Source: Blastococcus sp. DSM 46786 (GTDB taxonomy: Bacteria; Actinomycetota; Actinomycetes; Mycobacteriales; Geodermatophilaceae). Taken from it: a DNA stretch of 64,000 nt. Made by a program: the position numbers and the translations under genes. Below the pieces are notes generated by a model. The model made no database searches. It had not been told where the DNA came from and saw only the letters and a program-made list of their open reading frames with translations. This document shows positions 1 through 7,977 of the stretch, one piece after another. The stretch's first letter is position 1, and every line of letters starts with the position of its first letter. The stretch is taken from the NCBI RefSeq assembly GCF_900109665.1, contig NZ_FOAO01000001.1:317098-381097 (forward strand). Reading direction: 5' to 3'.

Positions 1-134
1 TTGACGACGACGGTCTGCCCGATCTCACGGGCGATCGCCTCCGCCTGCTCGGGGGTCTCGGCGACGCCGCCGGGGAGCACGGGGACACCGTGCGAGGCCA
101 ACAGGTCACGGGCCTGGTACTCGAAGAGATCCAC
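1..134 (-). CDS. sucC: Succinate-CoA ligase beta subunit, N-terminal fragment
   Basis: Only the first 44 codons are inside the window; the gene runs off the left edge. The translation begins [19 protein letters not shown] and continues into an ATP-grasp fold, which is the typical SucC N-terminus (family motif DLFEYQA). SucC with SucD interconverts succinyl-CoA and succinate in the TCA cycle with nucleotide triphosphate formation. GTG at 132-134 is chosen because no in-frame start lies closer upstream and the family starts at this point. A TACGGT hexamer (143-148, minus strand) sits 8 nt before the GTG and could be the -10 of a leaderless or nearly leaderless transcript. The 144 bases up to position 278 hold no other gene. 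Confidence 0.9.
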   Translation of the reverse strand, partial: MDLFEYQARDLLASHGVPVLPGGVAETPEQAEAIAREIGQTVVV

Positions 135-278
135 GAACAGGCACCGTAGACCGCCCGGAACCGGACCGCTGCCCCGGGCGTTCCCGACGGGGCCGGGGCG
201 TGGGGTGCGTCACACGGCACCTCACCCGTCCGCAGCAGGGAACGCCCCGCTCAGGGGGCCGGGAAGGGACCTGCCGGC

Positions 279-689
279 TCAGGTACCGGCGGGCTCGCCC
301 ACGTGCTCGCGCACCCACTCGACGATCTCGGTGGTGGTGGCACCGGGGGTGAAGATGCCGGTGACGCCGATGCGCCGGAGCTCGGGGACGTCCTCCTCCG
401 GGATGATCCCGCCACCGAAGACGACGACGTCGTCGACGCCGCGCTCCCGCAGCAGCTCGGTGAGCCGCGCGAACAGCGTCATGTGCGCGCCGGAGAGCAC
501 CGAGAGCCCGACGGCGTCGGCGTCCTCCTGCACCACCGTCTCGACGATCTGCTCCGGCGTCTGGTGCAGGCCGGTGTAGACCACCTCCATCCCGGCGTCG
601 CGCAGCGCACGCGCGACCACCTTCGCGCCGCGGTCGTGCCCGTCGAGTCCCGGCTTGGCGATGACCACCCGGATGCGTTCGTCCACCAC
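279..689 (-). CDS. Cobalamin-binding acyl-CoA mutase small subunit (IcmB-like)
   Basis: A 136-residue stand-alone B12-binding domain. It carries the base-off/His-on motif D16-x-H18-x-x-G21 (GLDGHDRG), the SxL stretch (LSVLSG, about 68) and the GGG loop (VFGGGIIP, about 92). Length and sequence match the small subunit of isobutyryl-CoA mutase (IcmB) or of a related acyl-CoA mutase; the large catalytic subunit must be encoded elsewhere. It would supply adenosylcobalamin for a carbon-skeleton rearrangement in branched-chain or odd-chain acyl-CoA metabolism, fitting its neighbour sucC. Start is GTG 687-689. A TAAGCT box (697-702, minus strand) lies 7 nt upstream, so the mRNA is probably leaderless. 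Which mutase it serves cannot be told from sequence alone. Confidence 0.85.
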   Translation of the reverse strand: MVDERIRVVIAKPGLDGHDRGAKVVARALRDAGMEVVYTGLHQTPEQIVETVVQEDADAVGLSVLSGAHMTLFARLTELLRERGVDDVVVFGGGIIPEEDVPELRRIGVTGIFTPGATTTEIVEWVREHVGEPAGT

Positions 690-731
690 GGCTGGCAGCT
701 TAGGGCCGACGACCCCCGGGAGTGGCGCGGG

Positions 732-1751
732 TCACGCCGCGGTGCGACGCGCCCGCCAGGCGACGGCCGTCAGGCCCAGCAGTCCGAGGCCTGCGAGGAC
801 CAGGCCGGCACCCGGGACGGTCCAGACCAGCTCGTCGGACGAGGCGGCGTCCCGCACCCCCGCCAGCCCCGCGCGGAGCACGGTGACGGCGACGGCGAGC
901 AGCCCGCCGACCGCTGCCAGCCGTGGGCGCAGCGACGGCGCGAGGACCGCGCAGAGCAGCAGGGTGCCGGCCAGCAGCAGCCCGCCGAGCAGGGCGAGCC
1001 CCGGCCGCTCGAGCAGCGCCTGCGGCCCCTCCTGCATGACGACGACGCGCATGCCGGTGGCGGGGTCGATGCGCAGCTGCTCAGGGACGTCGGCGGCCGG
1101 CAGCGCGAGGCTGAGGACGGCGACCACCCCGAGCAGCACCGCGGCGCCGGCCAGCACCGAGCGGATCGGGTCCAGGGGGCCGCGGTCCTCCATCACCGTC
1201 CGCCCCCACGCCGCCGCGCCGACGACGCCGGCCAGCACGGTGAGCACCAGGGCGACGACCCCGAGCACCCAGCCTGCCCCGAGCTGCACGCTGCTGGTCA
1301 GCACCCGCTCACCGGCGAGCACCTCCACCCCCGGCCGCGCGGTCGAGCTGCTGCCCCGGTAGAGCTCGATGAGCAGCTCGCCGACGGCCAGCGCCCCGGC
1401 CACGGCGGCGTAGGCCAGGCCGAACTTCGGCACGGCCCGGCGCAGCAGTGTCGCACCGACCGCGAGATGGACCGCGGGTCCGAGCAGGGTCGCGAGCGCC
1501 CCGCCGACGCCGCGCACCTGGCGCAGCTCCTCCCCGCCGACCACCAGGTAGGTGGGGACGGCCGCGAGCACGCCGGCCAGCCCGGCGAGCACGAGCAGCA
1601 GGCCGCAGAGCCGCACCGCGGGGGGCACGGTGCCGATGACGACCCGGTCCTCCGCACCCGCCGCCGAGGCGTCGGGCGCCGACGCGCCGGTCCCTCTGCG
1701 GGCGGTCGACCCGGTGCGGACGGTACGGGCGCGGTCGTCGCGGGTGGACAC
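732..1751 (-). CDS. Polytopic membrane protein of unknown function
   Basis: A protein of 339 residues with a hydrophilic, Arg/Ser/Ala-rich N-terminal stretch of about 45 residues, followed by roughly eight hydrophobic segments rich in Leu, Val, Gly and Ala. A short periplasmic-looking insertion of charged residues lies between segments about two thirds along. No catalytic motif or named family is recognised. Start GTG (1749-1751) is preferred over the longer open frame because an AGGGGGAA ribosome-binding site lies just upstream and the upstream extension is basic and out of character. The gene stands alone, divergent from the lipase gene at 1936; the 184-base gap between them should carry both promoters. 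Confidence 0.7.
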   Translation of the reverse strand: MSTRDDRARTVRTGSTARRGTGASAPDASAAGAEDRVVIGTVPPAVRLCGLLLVLAGLAGVLAAVPTYLVVGGEELRQVRGVGGALATLLGPAVHLAVGATLLRRAVPKFGLAYAAVAGALAVGELLIELYRGSSSTARPGVEVLAGERVLTSSVQLGAGWVLGVVALVLTVLAGVVGAAAWGRTVMEDRGPLDPIRSVLAGAAVLLGVVAVLSLALPAADVPEQLRIDPATGMRVVVMQEGPQALLERPGLALLGGLLLAGTLLLCAVLAPSLRPRLAAVGGLLAVAVTVLRAGLAGVRDAASSDELVWTVPGAGLVLAGLGLLGLTAVAWRARRTAA

Positions 1752-1935
1752 GGTTCCCCCTTGGGCAGCGTGGTCACGAACAGGACTCGATCGACGGCCG
1801 ACGATGACGATCGTGTGACGCCCGACACATCGGGGCTTTACCGTCGGGTGAACGGAGCACACACGGGAGCAATGCACCGGCGGAACGACCCGAACCCGTG
1901 GTCCCGCTGGACGGCTCCAGACGGGGAGAACGGCC

Positions 1936-2829
1936 ATGCGCCGATCGAGCGAGCTCGACTCTGCTCCAGGGTGGCACACGACCGCCGATGCCGAGGTCGC
2001 GCCAGGCGGCCTGCGCGCGCTCTGTTCGCCGACCGCGCTCACCGGTGGCCTGACCGAGCTCGCCTGGCTCGGGGCGCACGTCCTCATGTACCCGCTGGGT
2101 GCACGCATGGAGCAGCTGCGCCCCTACCCCGGCAAGCGCGCCGGCGAGCAGCCACCGGTGGCCCGGGCGCTCTTCGCCGTCGACCCGCTGGCGGCGCGCA
2201 CCCCCGTGCTGCTGGTGCACGGGCTCGTCGACAACCGCTCGGTCTTCGCGGTCATGCGGCGGAGCCTGCGCCGGCGCGGGTTCGCCGCCGTCTGCTCCTG
2301 GAACTACAGCCCGCTGCTCGCCGACGTCGCCCGCGGCGCCGCCGACCTGGGGAAGCACATCGAGCGGATCTGCGAGCAGACCGGCCACGACCGTGTGCAC
2401 GTCGTCGGGCACAGCCTCGGCGGGCTGATCGCGCGCTACCACGTGCAGCGGCAGGGCGGTGACCGCCGGATCGACACGCTGGTGACCCTCGGCACCCCGC
2501 ACCGGGGTTCGCTCCTCGCCCACATCGGGCCCACGCCGCTCATCCGTCAGCTGCGCCCCGGGTCGCCGGTGCTGGCGGAGCTGGAGGAGCCCGCGCCGGG
2601 CTGCCGGACCCGCATCACCGCCCTGTACAGCGATCTCGACCAGATGGTGCTCCCCACCCGCTCGGGCCGGTGCGACCACCCCGACCTCCGTGCGCGCAAC
2701 GTGCTCTACCGCGGCGTCGGGCACATGTCGCTGCCGATGCACCGCGGGGTGCTCGACGAGGTGGCGGCCACCCTCGCCGGCGTCTGCGAACCCGGCACGA
2801 TGACCACTCCGGTCGCCGCCGTCGCCTGA
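1936..2829 (+). CDS. Alpha/beta hydrolase, triacylglycerol-lipase type
   Basis: A 297-residue alpha/beta hydrolase. It has the oxyanion-hole strand LLVHGLVDN (about 92-100) and the nucleophile elbow G-H-S160-L-G, followed by LGTPHRGS, the conserved segment of lipases of the LipA/EstA and PGAP1-like type. A late His in GVGHMSLP (about 265) is the probable catalytic His. No clear cleavable signal peptide is seen, although a hydrophobic stretch at about 37-52 could associate with membrane. It probably hydrolyses acyl esters; the substrate is unknown. ATG 1936 has a GGGGAGAA ribosome-binding site. The M23 peptidase gene follows after 222 bases, in which no riboswitch was recognised. Confidence 0.8.
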   Translation: MRRSSELDSAPGWHTTADAEVAPGGLRALCSPTALTGGLTELAWLGAHVLMYPLGARMEQLRPYPGKRAGEQPPVARALFAVDPLAARTPVLLVHGLVDNRSVFAVMRRSLRRRGFAAVCSWNYSPLLADVARGAADLGKHIERICEQTGHDRVHVVGHSLGGLIARYHVQRQGGDRRIDTLVTLGTPHRGSLLAHIGPTPLIRQLRPGSPVLAELEEPAPGCRTRITALYSDLDQMVLPTRSGRCDHPDLRARNVLYRGVGHMSLPMHRGVLDEVAATLAGVCEPGTMTTPVAAVA

Positions 2830-3051
2830 TCACCCGCGCCGCCCGCACGCCGGGTCGACACATCGACGTGACGACTCGTACACGTCACGACACGCAGCGT
2901 CGGGTGCTTGGCCGACCCATGACGGATCGTTACGGTCCGATCACGGCGCCGGGACGACCGGCGGACGCCACTCCCGGCGTCCTCGCCGTCGTCGCTCCCC
3001 CCGACGGACGCCTCCGGGCGCTCGCCGGCCAGTCGTCCGGGAAGGTCCGCC

Positions 3052-3870
3052 GTGACTCGCAGCAGCGCCCAGGTGCTGGAGGGACCACCGTCCGACGTCG
3101 TCGTGGTGCCCCGGCCCCGCGCCGCCGTCGAGGGCCCGGTCCGCGCCCCCCTCCCGGCACCCGCCCCCACCGTCGTCCCCGACGAGCCTGCGACCGCCGA
3201 CGAGCCCCGCGCGCGGCGCCGGCTGCCGCACCCGCCGGGCCGCCGCGCCCACCTCTGGCTCGCTGCGCTCGTCGCCGGTGCCGTGCTCGCCGGCATCCCG
3301 GCCGTCACCGGCGACCGTGCGGACGTCTCCGGCTCAGCCTCCGACTACGGGCTCGGCGTCAGCACCGAGATCAGCTTCGCCGGCGGGCTCGAGGGCGCCG
3401 ACGCGCGCCGCGGCATCACCGAGGCCGAGGCCCAGGCACGGCTGAGCGAGCTCGCCGCCTCGCGCGCAGCCCGGCAGCCCAAGATCGTGGCCCCGACGCA
3501 GGGCACGCTCACCACCTGCTTCTGCCGGCGCTGGGGCACCATGCACTACGGCCTGGACCTGGCCGCGCCGCTGGGCACCCCCATCCTCGCCGCGACCGAC
3601 GGCGTCGTCGTCCGGGCCGGGCGCGCTTCGGGCTACGGCAACGCCGTCTACATCCAGGACGCCGACGGCAACGTGCACATCTACGGGCACATGCGCTACT
3701 ACAGCGTCTCCGCCGGGGACCTCGTCACCGCGGGCGACCAGATCGCCAAGATCGGCAACGAGGGCCAGTCCACCGGCCCCCACCTGCACTACGAGATCCA
3801 CCGCGGCGGGATGGACGGCCGCCCGATCGACCCGCGGGCCTGGCTGGCCGAGCGCGGGGTGGGTGTGTAG
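3052..3870 (+). CDS. M23 family metallopeptidase (LytM domain)
   Basis: A 272-residue cell-wall hydrolase. A Pro/Arg-rich cytoplasmic N-terminus (1-66) precedes one transmembrane segment (about 67-85) and an exported C-terminal LytM domain (about 145-270). The zinc ligands are visible: H165-x-x-x-D169 (HYGLD) and H244-L-H246 (PHLHYEI). Enzymes of this family cut peptidoglycan cross-bridges or act as amidase activators when the site is incomplete; here the site is complete, so activity is expected. GTG 3052 is chosen for the GGAAGG ribosome-binding site upstream. Cys156 and Cys158 (CFC) close to the active domain are a common feature of actinobacterial members. Confidence 0.88.
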   Translation: MTRSSAQVLEGPPSDVVVVPRPRAAVEGPVRAPLPAPAPTVVPDEPATADEPRARRRLPHPPGRRAHLWLAALVAGAVLAGIPAVTGDRADVSGSASDYGLGVSTEISFAGGLEGADARRGITEAEAQARLSELAASRAARQPKIVAPTQGTLTTCFCRRWGTMHYGLDLAAPLGTPILAATDGVVVRAGRASGYGNAVYIQDADGNVHIYGHMRYYSVSAGDLVTAGDQIAKIGNEGQSTGPHLHYEIHRGGMDGRPIDPRAWLAERGVGV

Positions 3871-3897
3871 TTGCTCTGCGGCCCTCCGGGCCGCACC

Positions 3898-4086
3898 GCG
3901 GCCAGGTGCCGTCCCCCTGGGGCGCTGAGCCCTTTCCTGCCGGTCGTCGGGGGATCCTCCGGATCCGTGACACCGTCGTCCTCCGGACGACACCGCGACC
4001 AGGTGCCGTCCCCTGACTGACGGAGCCGCTTCGTCCTTCGGTCGCGGAGGCCTCCGGCCCCCACTCCTCAGGACAGGGCTGACCCC
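3898..4086. repeat. Tandem copies of a dispersed ~91-97 bp repeat (family 3)
   Basis: Between the M23 and pcrA stop codons two related copies lie about 97 bp apart. Each begins GCGGCCAGGTGCCGTCCCC or GCGACCAGGTGCCGTCCCC, and CCTCCGG-C-CCCACTC closes the block. The same motif order (CCAGGTGCCGTTCCCC, then GCTGAGCCC, then CCTCCGGGCCCCACTC) makes up the tandem array at 24726-24912. The copies are rich in short inverted repeats. No coding capacity is supported. The region lies between two convergent stop codons, so a transcription-termination role is possible but not shown. Confidence 0.6.
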
Positions 4087-6387
4087 CTACAGCTTCACGA
4101 GGGGGGCGTAGCGGAGGACGAGGCGCTTGGTGCCACCGGAGCCGAAGTCGACCGTCGCCTGGGCCTTGTCGGCCACGCCGGTGACCTCGACGACGGTGCC
4201 GAGCCCGAAGGCGTCGTGGCTGACCCGGTCGCCGACCTCCACGGAGATGATCTGCCGGTTGCCGGCACCGCCGCGCAGGCCGCCGGTGGACAGCCCGGTC
4301 GCCGCCACCCGCGTCTGGGCCGACCGGTACCCGGTCGAGGGGGCGGGCACCGGGTCGGTGCGCTCCCAGTGGATCGTCTCGGCGGGGATCTCGTCGAGGA
4401 ACCGCGACGGCGGGTTGTAGGCAGGCTGGCCCCAGCTGGTGCGCACCGTCGCCCGCGAGATGAACAGCCGCTGGCGCGCCCGCGTGATGCCCACGTAGGC
4501 CAGCCGCCGCTCCTCCTCCAGCTCGCGCGGGTCGCCCAGCGCCCGCAGGTGCGGGAAGACGCCGTCCTCCATGCCGGTGAGGAAGACGACCGGGAACTCC
4601 AGCCCCTTGGCGGTGTGCAGGGTCATCAGCGTGACCACGCCGGCGTCGTCGCCCGACACCGGGATCTGGTCGGCGTCGGCGACCAGCGAGACCTGCTCCA
4701 GGAAGTCGGTGACCGAGCCGCCGGGGTTGGCCGCCTCGAACTCGGCGGCCACCGAGATGAGCTCGTTGAGGTTGTCGACCCGGCCCTCGTCCTGGGGGTC
4801 GGTGCTGGCCTGCAGCTCGGCGAGGTAGCCGGTGCGGTCGAGGATGCTCTCCAGCAGCGCCGCCGGACCGGAGCCGGTCTCGACCAGTTGCTCGAACTCC
4901 TCGAGCAGCGCGACGAACTCCTGCACCGCCTTGAGCGAGCGGGTCGCCAGCTCACCGATCTCCGAGCACCGCCGCAGCGCGGAGCCGAACGCGATGCGCT
5001 CCCGGTCGGCGAAGGACTCGATGCACGACTCGGCCTTGTCGCCGATCCCGCGCTTGGGCACGTTGATGATCCGGCGCAGGCTCACGACGTCGGCCGGGTT
5101 CGCCACCAGCTTCAGGTAGGCCAGCGCATCGCGGACCTCCTTGCGCTCGTAGAACCGCACCCCGCCGACGACCTTGTACGGCATGCCGACGCGGATGAAG
5201 ACCTCTTCGAAGACGCGCGAGGCGTTGTTGGTGCGGTAGAAGACCGCGATGTCGGCCGGTCGCGCCTTCCCCTCGTCGACCAGCGCGTCGATCTGCTCGG
5301 CGACCCAGGCGGCCTCGTCGTGCTCGTTGTCGGCGACGTAGCCCTCGATCAGCTCGCCGTCGCCCGAGTCGGTCCAGAGGTTCTTCGGCCGCCGGCCGGT
5401 GTTCTTGGCGATGACCGTGTTCGCGGCCTTGAGGATGCGCTGGGTGGAGCGGTAGTTCTGCTCCAGCAGGATCGTGGTGGCCTGCGGGTAGTCGCGCTCG
5501 AACTCGTCGATGTTGCGGATGGTCGCGCCCCGGAACGCGTAGATCGACTGGTCGGCGTCGCCGACGACGCACAGCTCGGCCATCGGCACCGGCCCCGAGC
5601 CGTCGCCGACGAGCTCGCGCACCAGCATGTACTGGGCGTGGTTGGTGTCCTGGTACTCGTCGACCAGCACGTGCCGGAACCGGCGGCGGTAGTGCTCGGC
5701 GACGTCGGGAAAGGCCTGCAGCAGGTGGACCGTCGTCATGATCAGGTCGTCGAAGTCCATGGCGTGCGCCTCGCGCAGCCGCCGCTGGTAGAGCGTGTAC
5801 GCCTCCTTGAGCACCTTCTCCGGCGCCGTCTGGGGGCTGAACGACTCCTCGTCGACGAGCTCGTTCTTGAGGTTGGACACCTGGTTGGACAGGCTGCGCC
5901 CGGGATAGCGCTTCGCGTCGAGGTCCAGGTCGCGGGCGACCATCGTCATCAGCCGGATCGAGTCGCCCTGGTCGTAGATCGTGAACGACGACTTCATGCC
6001 CAGCTTGGCGGCCTCGGCCCGCAGGATGCGCACGCACATCGAGTGGAAGGTCGAGACCCACATCGACCGCGCCCGGGGGCCGACGAGCGCGGCCACCCGC
6101 TCCTTCATCTCGCCGGCGGCCTTGTTGGTGAAGGTGATCGCCAGGATCTCCCCCGGCTGCACCCCGCGGGCGCCCAGCAGGTAGGCGATCCGGTGGGTGA
6201 GCACGCGGGTCTTGCCCGACCCGGCGCCCGCGACGATGAGCAGCGGGCTGCCCTCGTGGACGACGGCGTCGCGCTGCGGGCCGTTGAGGCCGGCGAGCAT
6301 CCGGTCCAGCTCCCGCCCCACCGATCCGGGTGCGGAGCGCTGCAGGGCGGCGGTGCCGGGGAGGGACTGCTGGAGGCTGCTGCTCAT
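4087..6387 (-). CDS. pcrA: ATP-dependent DNA helicase PcrA/UvrD1
   Basis: A superfamily 1A 3'-5' DNA helicase of 766 residues. Visible motifs are the Q-motif region LNGPQRDAV, Walker A GAGSGKT (54-60), TFTNKAAGEM (motif Ia), VDEYQDTN (motif II), GDADQSIYAFRGA (motif III), QNYRST (motif IV), TLHTAKGLEF (motif V) and VGITRARQRL (motif VI). The last 50 residues (GDRVSHDAFGLGTVVEV) form the Tudor-like domain that PcrA/UvrD1 proteins use to contact RNA polymerase. It unwinds DNA in nucleotide-excision repair and in replication/transcription conflicts. ATG 6385-6387 is used; the longer open frame upstream is basic, lacks family similarity and overlaps the divergent control region of chorismate mutase. 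Confidence 0.95.
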   Translation of the reverse strand: MSSSLQQSLPGTAALQRSAPGSVGRELDRMLAGLNGPQRDAVVHEGSPLLIVAGAGSGKTRVLTHRIAYLLGARGVQPGEILAITFTNKAAGEMKERVAALVGPRARSMWVSTFHSMCVRILRAEAAKLGMKSSFTIYDQGDSIRLMTMVARDLDLDAKRYPGRSLSNQVSNLKNELVDEESFSPQTAPEKVLKEAYTLYQRRLREAHAMDFDDLIMTTVHLLQAFPDVAEHYRRRFRHVLVDEYQDTNHAQYMLVRELVGDGSGPVPMAELCVVGDADQSIYAFRGATIRNIDEFERDYPQATTILLEQNYRSTQRILKAANTVIAKNTGRRPKNLWTDSGDGELIEGYVADNEHDEAAWVAEQIDALVDEGKARPADIAVFYRTNNASRVFEEVFIRVGMPYKVVGGVRFYERKEVRDALAYLKLVANPADVVSLRRIINVPKRGIGDKAESCIESFADRERIAFGSALRRCSEIGELATRSLKAVQEFVALLEEFEQLVETGSGPAALLESILDRTGYLAELQASTDPQDEGRVDNLNELISVAAEFEAANPGGSVTDFLEQVSLVADADQIPVSGDDAGVVTLMTLHTAKGLEFPVVFLTGMEDGVFPHLRALGDPRELEEERRLAYVGITRARQRLFISRATVRTSWGQPAYNPPSRFLDEIPAETIHWERTDPVPAPSTGYRSAQTRVAATGLSTGGLRGGAGNRQIISVEVGDRVSHDAFGLGTVVEVTGVADKAQATVDFGSGGTKRLVLRYAPLVKL

Positions 6388-6505
6388 GACCGTGCCACTG
6401 TAAGCCGGACGGGTGACGGTCCCCGCGGCCCCGGAACCGCTCGCCCCACCCGTCCCACGTCCGGGCCGTGGTGCCCCGCGGCCGGGCTGTGGCAGACTCC
6501 GGACC

Positions 6506-6583
6506 GTGCTCGCCACCGTCAGCCTCGTCAGGATCGAGTTTGCCTACGGCCACCGGGATCCGGTGTCCGTCACCGCTGGCTGA
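6506..6583 (+). CDS. Candidate leader peptide of chorismate mutase (25 codons)
   Basis: A 25-codon frame, GTG 6506 to TGA 6583, directly before an intrinsic terminator and the chorismate mutase gene. It includes the segment RIEFAYGH, in which Phe is encoded by TTT, a codon very rare in this GC-rich DNA, with Tyr two codons later. A CAGACT hexamer (6493-6498) lies 7 nt before the GTG, the spacing of leaderless starts seen elsewhere in the window. Phe and Tyr are the end products of the chorismate-mutase branch, so ribosome stalling at these codons could sense their supply. Expression and conservation are unproven, and a purely chance frame cannot be excluded. Confidence 0.42.
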   Translation: MLATVSLVRIEFAYGHRDPVSVTAG

Positions 6584-6599
6584 GCACACGCCGCAACAG

Positions 6600-6631
6600 A
6601 CGCCCCGGGCCCGAGGAGCCCGGGGCGTTTC
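6600..6631 (+). terminator. Intrinsic terminator ahead of chorismate mutase (attenuator candidate)
   Basis: Perfect 10-bp stem CGCCCCGGGC (6601-6610) / GCCCGGGGCG (6618-6627) with a 7-nt loop, extended by A6600-T6628 and followed by TTTCTCGTT. It sits 17 nt after the leader-peptide stop and 43 nt before the csm ATG. No annotated plus-strand gene ends upstream, since pcrA is divergent, so the only transcript it can stop on this strand is the csm leader itself. Confidence 0.6.
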
Positions 6632-6673
6632 TCGTTCTCGGACCTCTCGGCCCCCACACCACCGAGGAACCCG

Positions 6674-6967
6674 ATGAGCACCTCCACCGCCGCCACCGTG
6701 GCCGGCCCGACCGCCCCCGAGGACCCCGCCGACCGGATCGGCGCGCTCCGCGGCGCGATCGACGCCTGCGACGCCGAGATCATCGAGCTGGTGCGCCGCC
6801 GGCTGGAGATCAGCCAGCAGATCGGCGCGCTGCGCGCCGCGTCCGGCGGGACGCGGCTCTCGCTGTCCCGCGAGCAGCAGGTGCTCTCGCGCTTCCGCAC
6901 CGCGCTGGGCCCGGACGGCGCCGCCCTCGGGATGATGCTGCTCCGCCAGGGCCGCGGCCGCCTCTGA
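6674..6967 (+). CDS. Chorismate mutase (AroQ type)
   Basis: A 97-residue all-helical AroQ-type chorismate mutase. The core RIGALRGAIDACDAEIIELV followed by RRRLEISQQIGALR gives the first helix with its active-site Arg and the conserved Lys/Arg-bearing loop; the C-terminal half is short, as in the small intracellular actinobacterial enzymes that are activated by contact with DAHP synthase. It converts chorismate to prephenate for Phe and Tyr synthesis. No signal peptide is present, so it is not the secreted type. ATG 6674 has GAGGAA as ribosome-binding site. Expression is probably controlled by the leader peptide and terminator at 6506-6631. A family 1 hairpin starts 4 bases after its stop codon. 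Confidence 0.88.
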   Translation: MSTSTAATVAGPTAPEDPADRIGALRGAIDACDAEIIELVRRRLEISQQIGALRAASGGTRLSLSREQQVLSRFRTALGPDGAALGMMLLRQGRGRL

Positions 6968-6971
6968 AGAA

Positions 6972-7025
6972 GGACCCCGTCCTCCTCACCCTTCGCACGC
7001 TCAGGGCGAGCCTCCGGACGGGGCC
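6972..7025. terminator. Family 1 post-stop hairpin between convergent genes (copy a)
   Basis: Outer stem GGACCCCGTCC (6972-6982) pairs with GGACGGGGCC (7016-7025); an inner stem CTCaCCCT / AGGGcGAG closes the loop. It starts 4 bases after the csm stop codon, and its other arm touches the stop codon of the opposite gene, so it could end transcription from both sides. Confidence 0.65.
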
Positions 7026-7318
7026 TAAGGGCCGCTGCGCCAGACCTGCGAGTCGTCGTCACCCATCGCGGCCACCTCGAACACCCGGCCGGGGCGGGCC
7101 TCGCCCACCTCGTCGGCCAGCTGCATGCCGAGCACCAGGGCGGCATCGAGGTCCTCGGCCTCGCACTCGGTGCTCACGCGCAGCACCGCGCGGTCGGGCT
7201 CCCGCCACAGCCGCAGCTCGGGGTCACCGGGCCGCAGCACCGCGCGGAGGGCGTCGACGGCGTCGTCGTCCAGCGGGGCGGAGGACCGGAGCGCGACGGA
7301 GAGGGTGAACGAGGGCAC
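7025..7318 (-). CDS. Small protein of unknown function
   Basis: A 97-residue soluble protein with an even spread of charged residues and an alternating strand/helix look (PSFTLSVALRS, RAVLRVSTECEAED, GRVFEVAAMGD). No family is recognised; the beta-alpha-beta-like pattern would suit a small ferredoxin-like fold, which is a guess. GTG 7316-7318 is taken as the start, but GTG 7367-7369 in the same frame is possible and would add 17 residues; neither has a strong ribosome-binding site. It is convergent with chorismate mutase and divergent from the ECF41 module, so the two promoters share the 110-base gap. Confidence 0.55.
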   Translation of the reverse strand: MPSFTLSVALRSSAPLDDDAVDALRAVLRPGDPELRLWREPDRAVLRVSTECEAEDLDAALVLGMQLADEVGEARPGRVFEVAAMGDDDSQVWRSGP

Positions 7319-7363
7319 CTCAGGAGTCTGCGCGACCGCGATCCCGGCTCCACCGCCGGCCCG

Positions 7364-7390
7364 TGTCACACCTGGCCGGGCTGCGTCGTC
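7364..7390 (+). promoter_or_regulatory. ECF41 sigma factor promoter
   Basis: TGTCACA (7364-7370), a 16-nt spacer, then CGTC (7387-7390). This matches the published ECF41 promoter signature TGTCACA-N16-CGTC as I recall it. It lies 38 nt before the start codon of the carboxymuconolactone-decarboxylase gene that is cotranscribed with an ECF41 sigma factor, so positive autoregulation is expected. Confidence 0.75.
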
Positions 7391-7428
7391 CCAGTGGTCG
7401 AACACCGACCACCGAGAGGACTCCCGCC

Positions 7429-7977
7429 ATGGCCCGCATCCCGCTCGACCCACCCCGCACCGCGTTCGTCCGGCTCACCGAGTGGTACTCCCGCCGGCGC
7501 TTCGGCGCCGTCCTGGACCCGGGCGCGGCGATGGCGCACCACGCCCCGGTGCTGCGCACCTACGTCCGGCACGAGCAGTCCGTGGCCCGCTGGAACCGCC
7601 TGGACCCCACCCTCAAGGCGCTCGCCGTGATGTCCTCGGCCGCCACGATCGGCTGCTCCTGGTGCCTCGACTTCGGCCACTGGGTCAGCAGCCAGGACGG
7701 CGTCGACCCGGCCAAGCTCCGCGACGTGCCCCGGTGGCGTGGTAGCGGGGTGTACTCCGACCTCGAGCGGCAGGTCATGGCCTACGCCGAGGCGATGACG
7801 ACGACGCCCCCGCAGGTCACCGACGAGATGGTGGCCGGGCTCCGCGACCACCTGGACGACGACGCCCTCGTCGAGCTCACGATGATGATCGCCGTGGAGA
7901 ACTCGCGGTCGCGCTTCAACAGCGCGCTCGGCCTGACCAGCCAGGGATTCCGGGACCGCTGCGAGCTCCCGGCGTGA
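7429..7977 (+). CDS. Carboxymuconolactone decarboxylase family protein (ECF41 partner)
   Basis: A 182-residue AhpD/CMD-fold protein. It carries the peroxidase-like C76-x-x-C79 motif (GCSWCLDFGH) with His84 in the usual position. Members use the vicinal cysteines for thiol-disulfide chemistry, often reducing peroxides. ECF41 sigma factors are typically encoded next to a carboxymuconolactone decarboxylase, oxidoreductase or epimerase (the COE genes), and this gene overlaps the sigma gene by 4 nt, so it is the expected target and partner. ATG 7429 has GAGGA in front. The natural substrate is not known for this group. Confidence 0.88.
   Translation: MARIPLDPPRTAFVRLTEWYSRRRFGAVLDPGAAMAHHAPVLRTYVRHEQSVARWNRLDPTLKALAVMSSAATIGCSWCLDFGHWVSSQDGVDPAKLRDVPRWRGSGVYSDLERQVMAYAEAMTTTPPQVTDEMVAGLRDHLDDDALVELTMMIAVENSRSRFNSALGLTSQGFRDRCELPA

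Noticed and set aside
303-2462. Long plus-strand frame of 719 codons
   Set aside because: It is antisense to genes on the minus strand and shows the Arg/Gly/His-rich composition of a shadow frame in GC-rich DNA.
2830-3051. c-di-AMP (ydaO) riboswitch before the M23 peptidase
   Set aside because: Such peptidases often have one, but the conserved blocks were not found in this 222-base gap.
6388-6516. N-terminal extension of PcrA
   Set aside because: The extra residues are basic and low-complexity and would overlap the csm leader; ATG 6387 fits the family.
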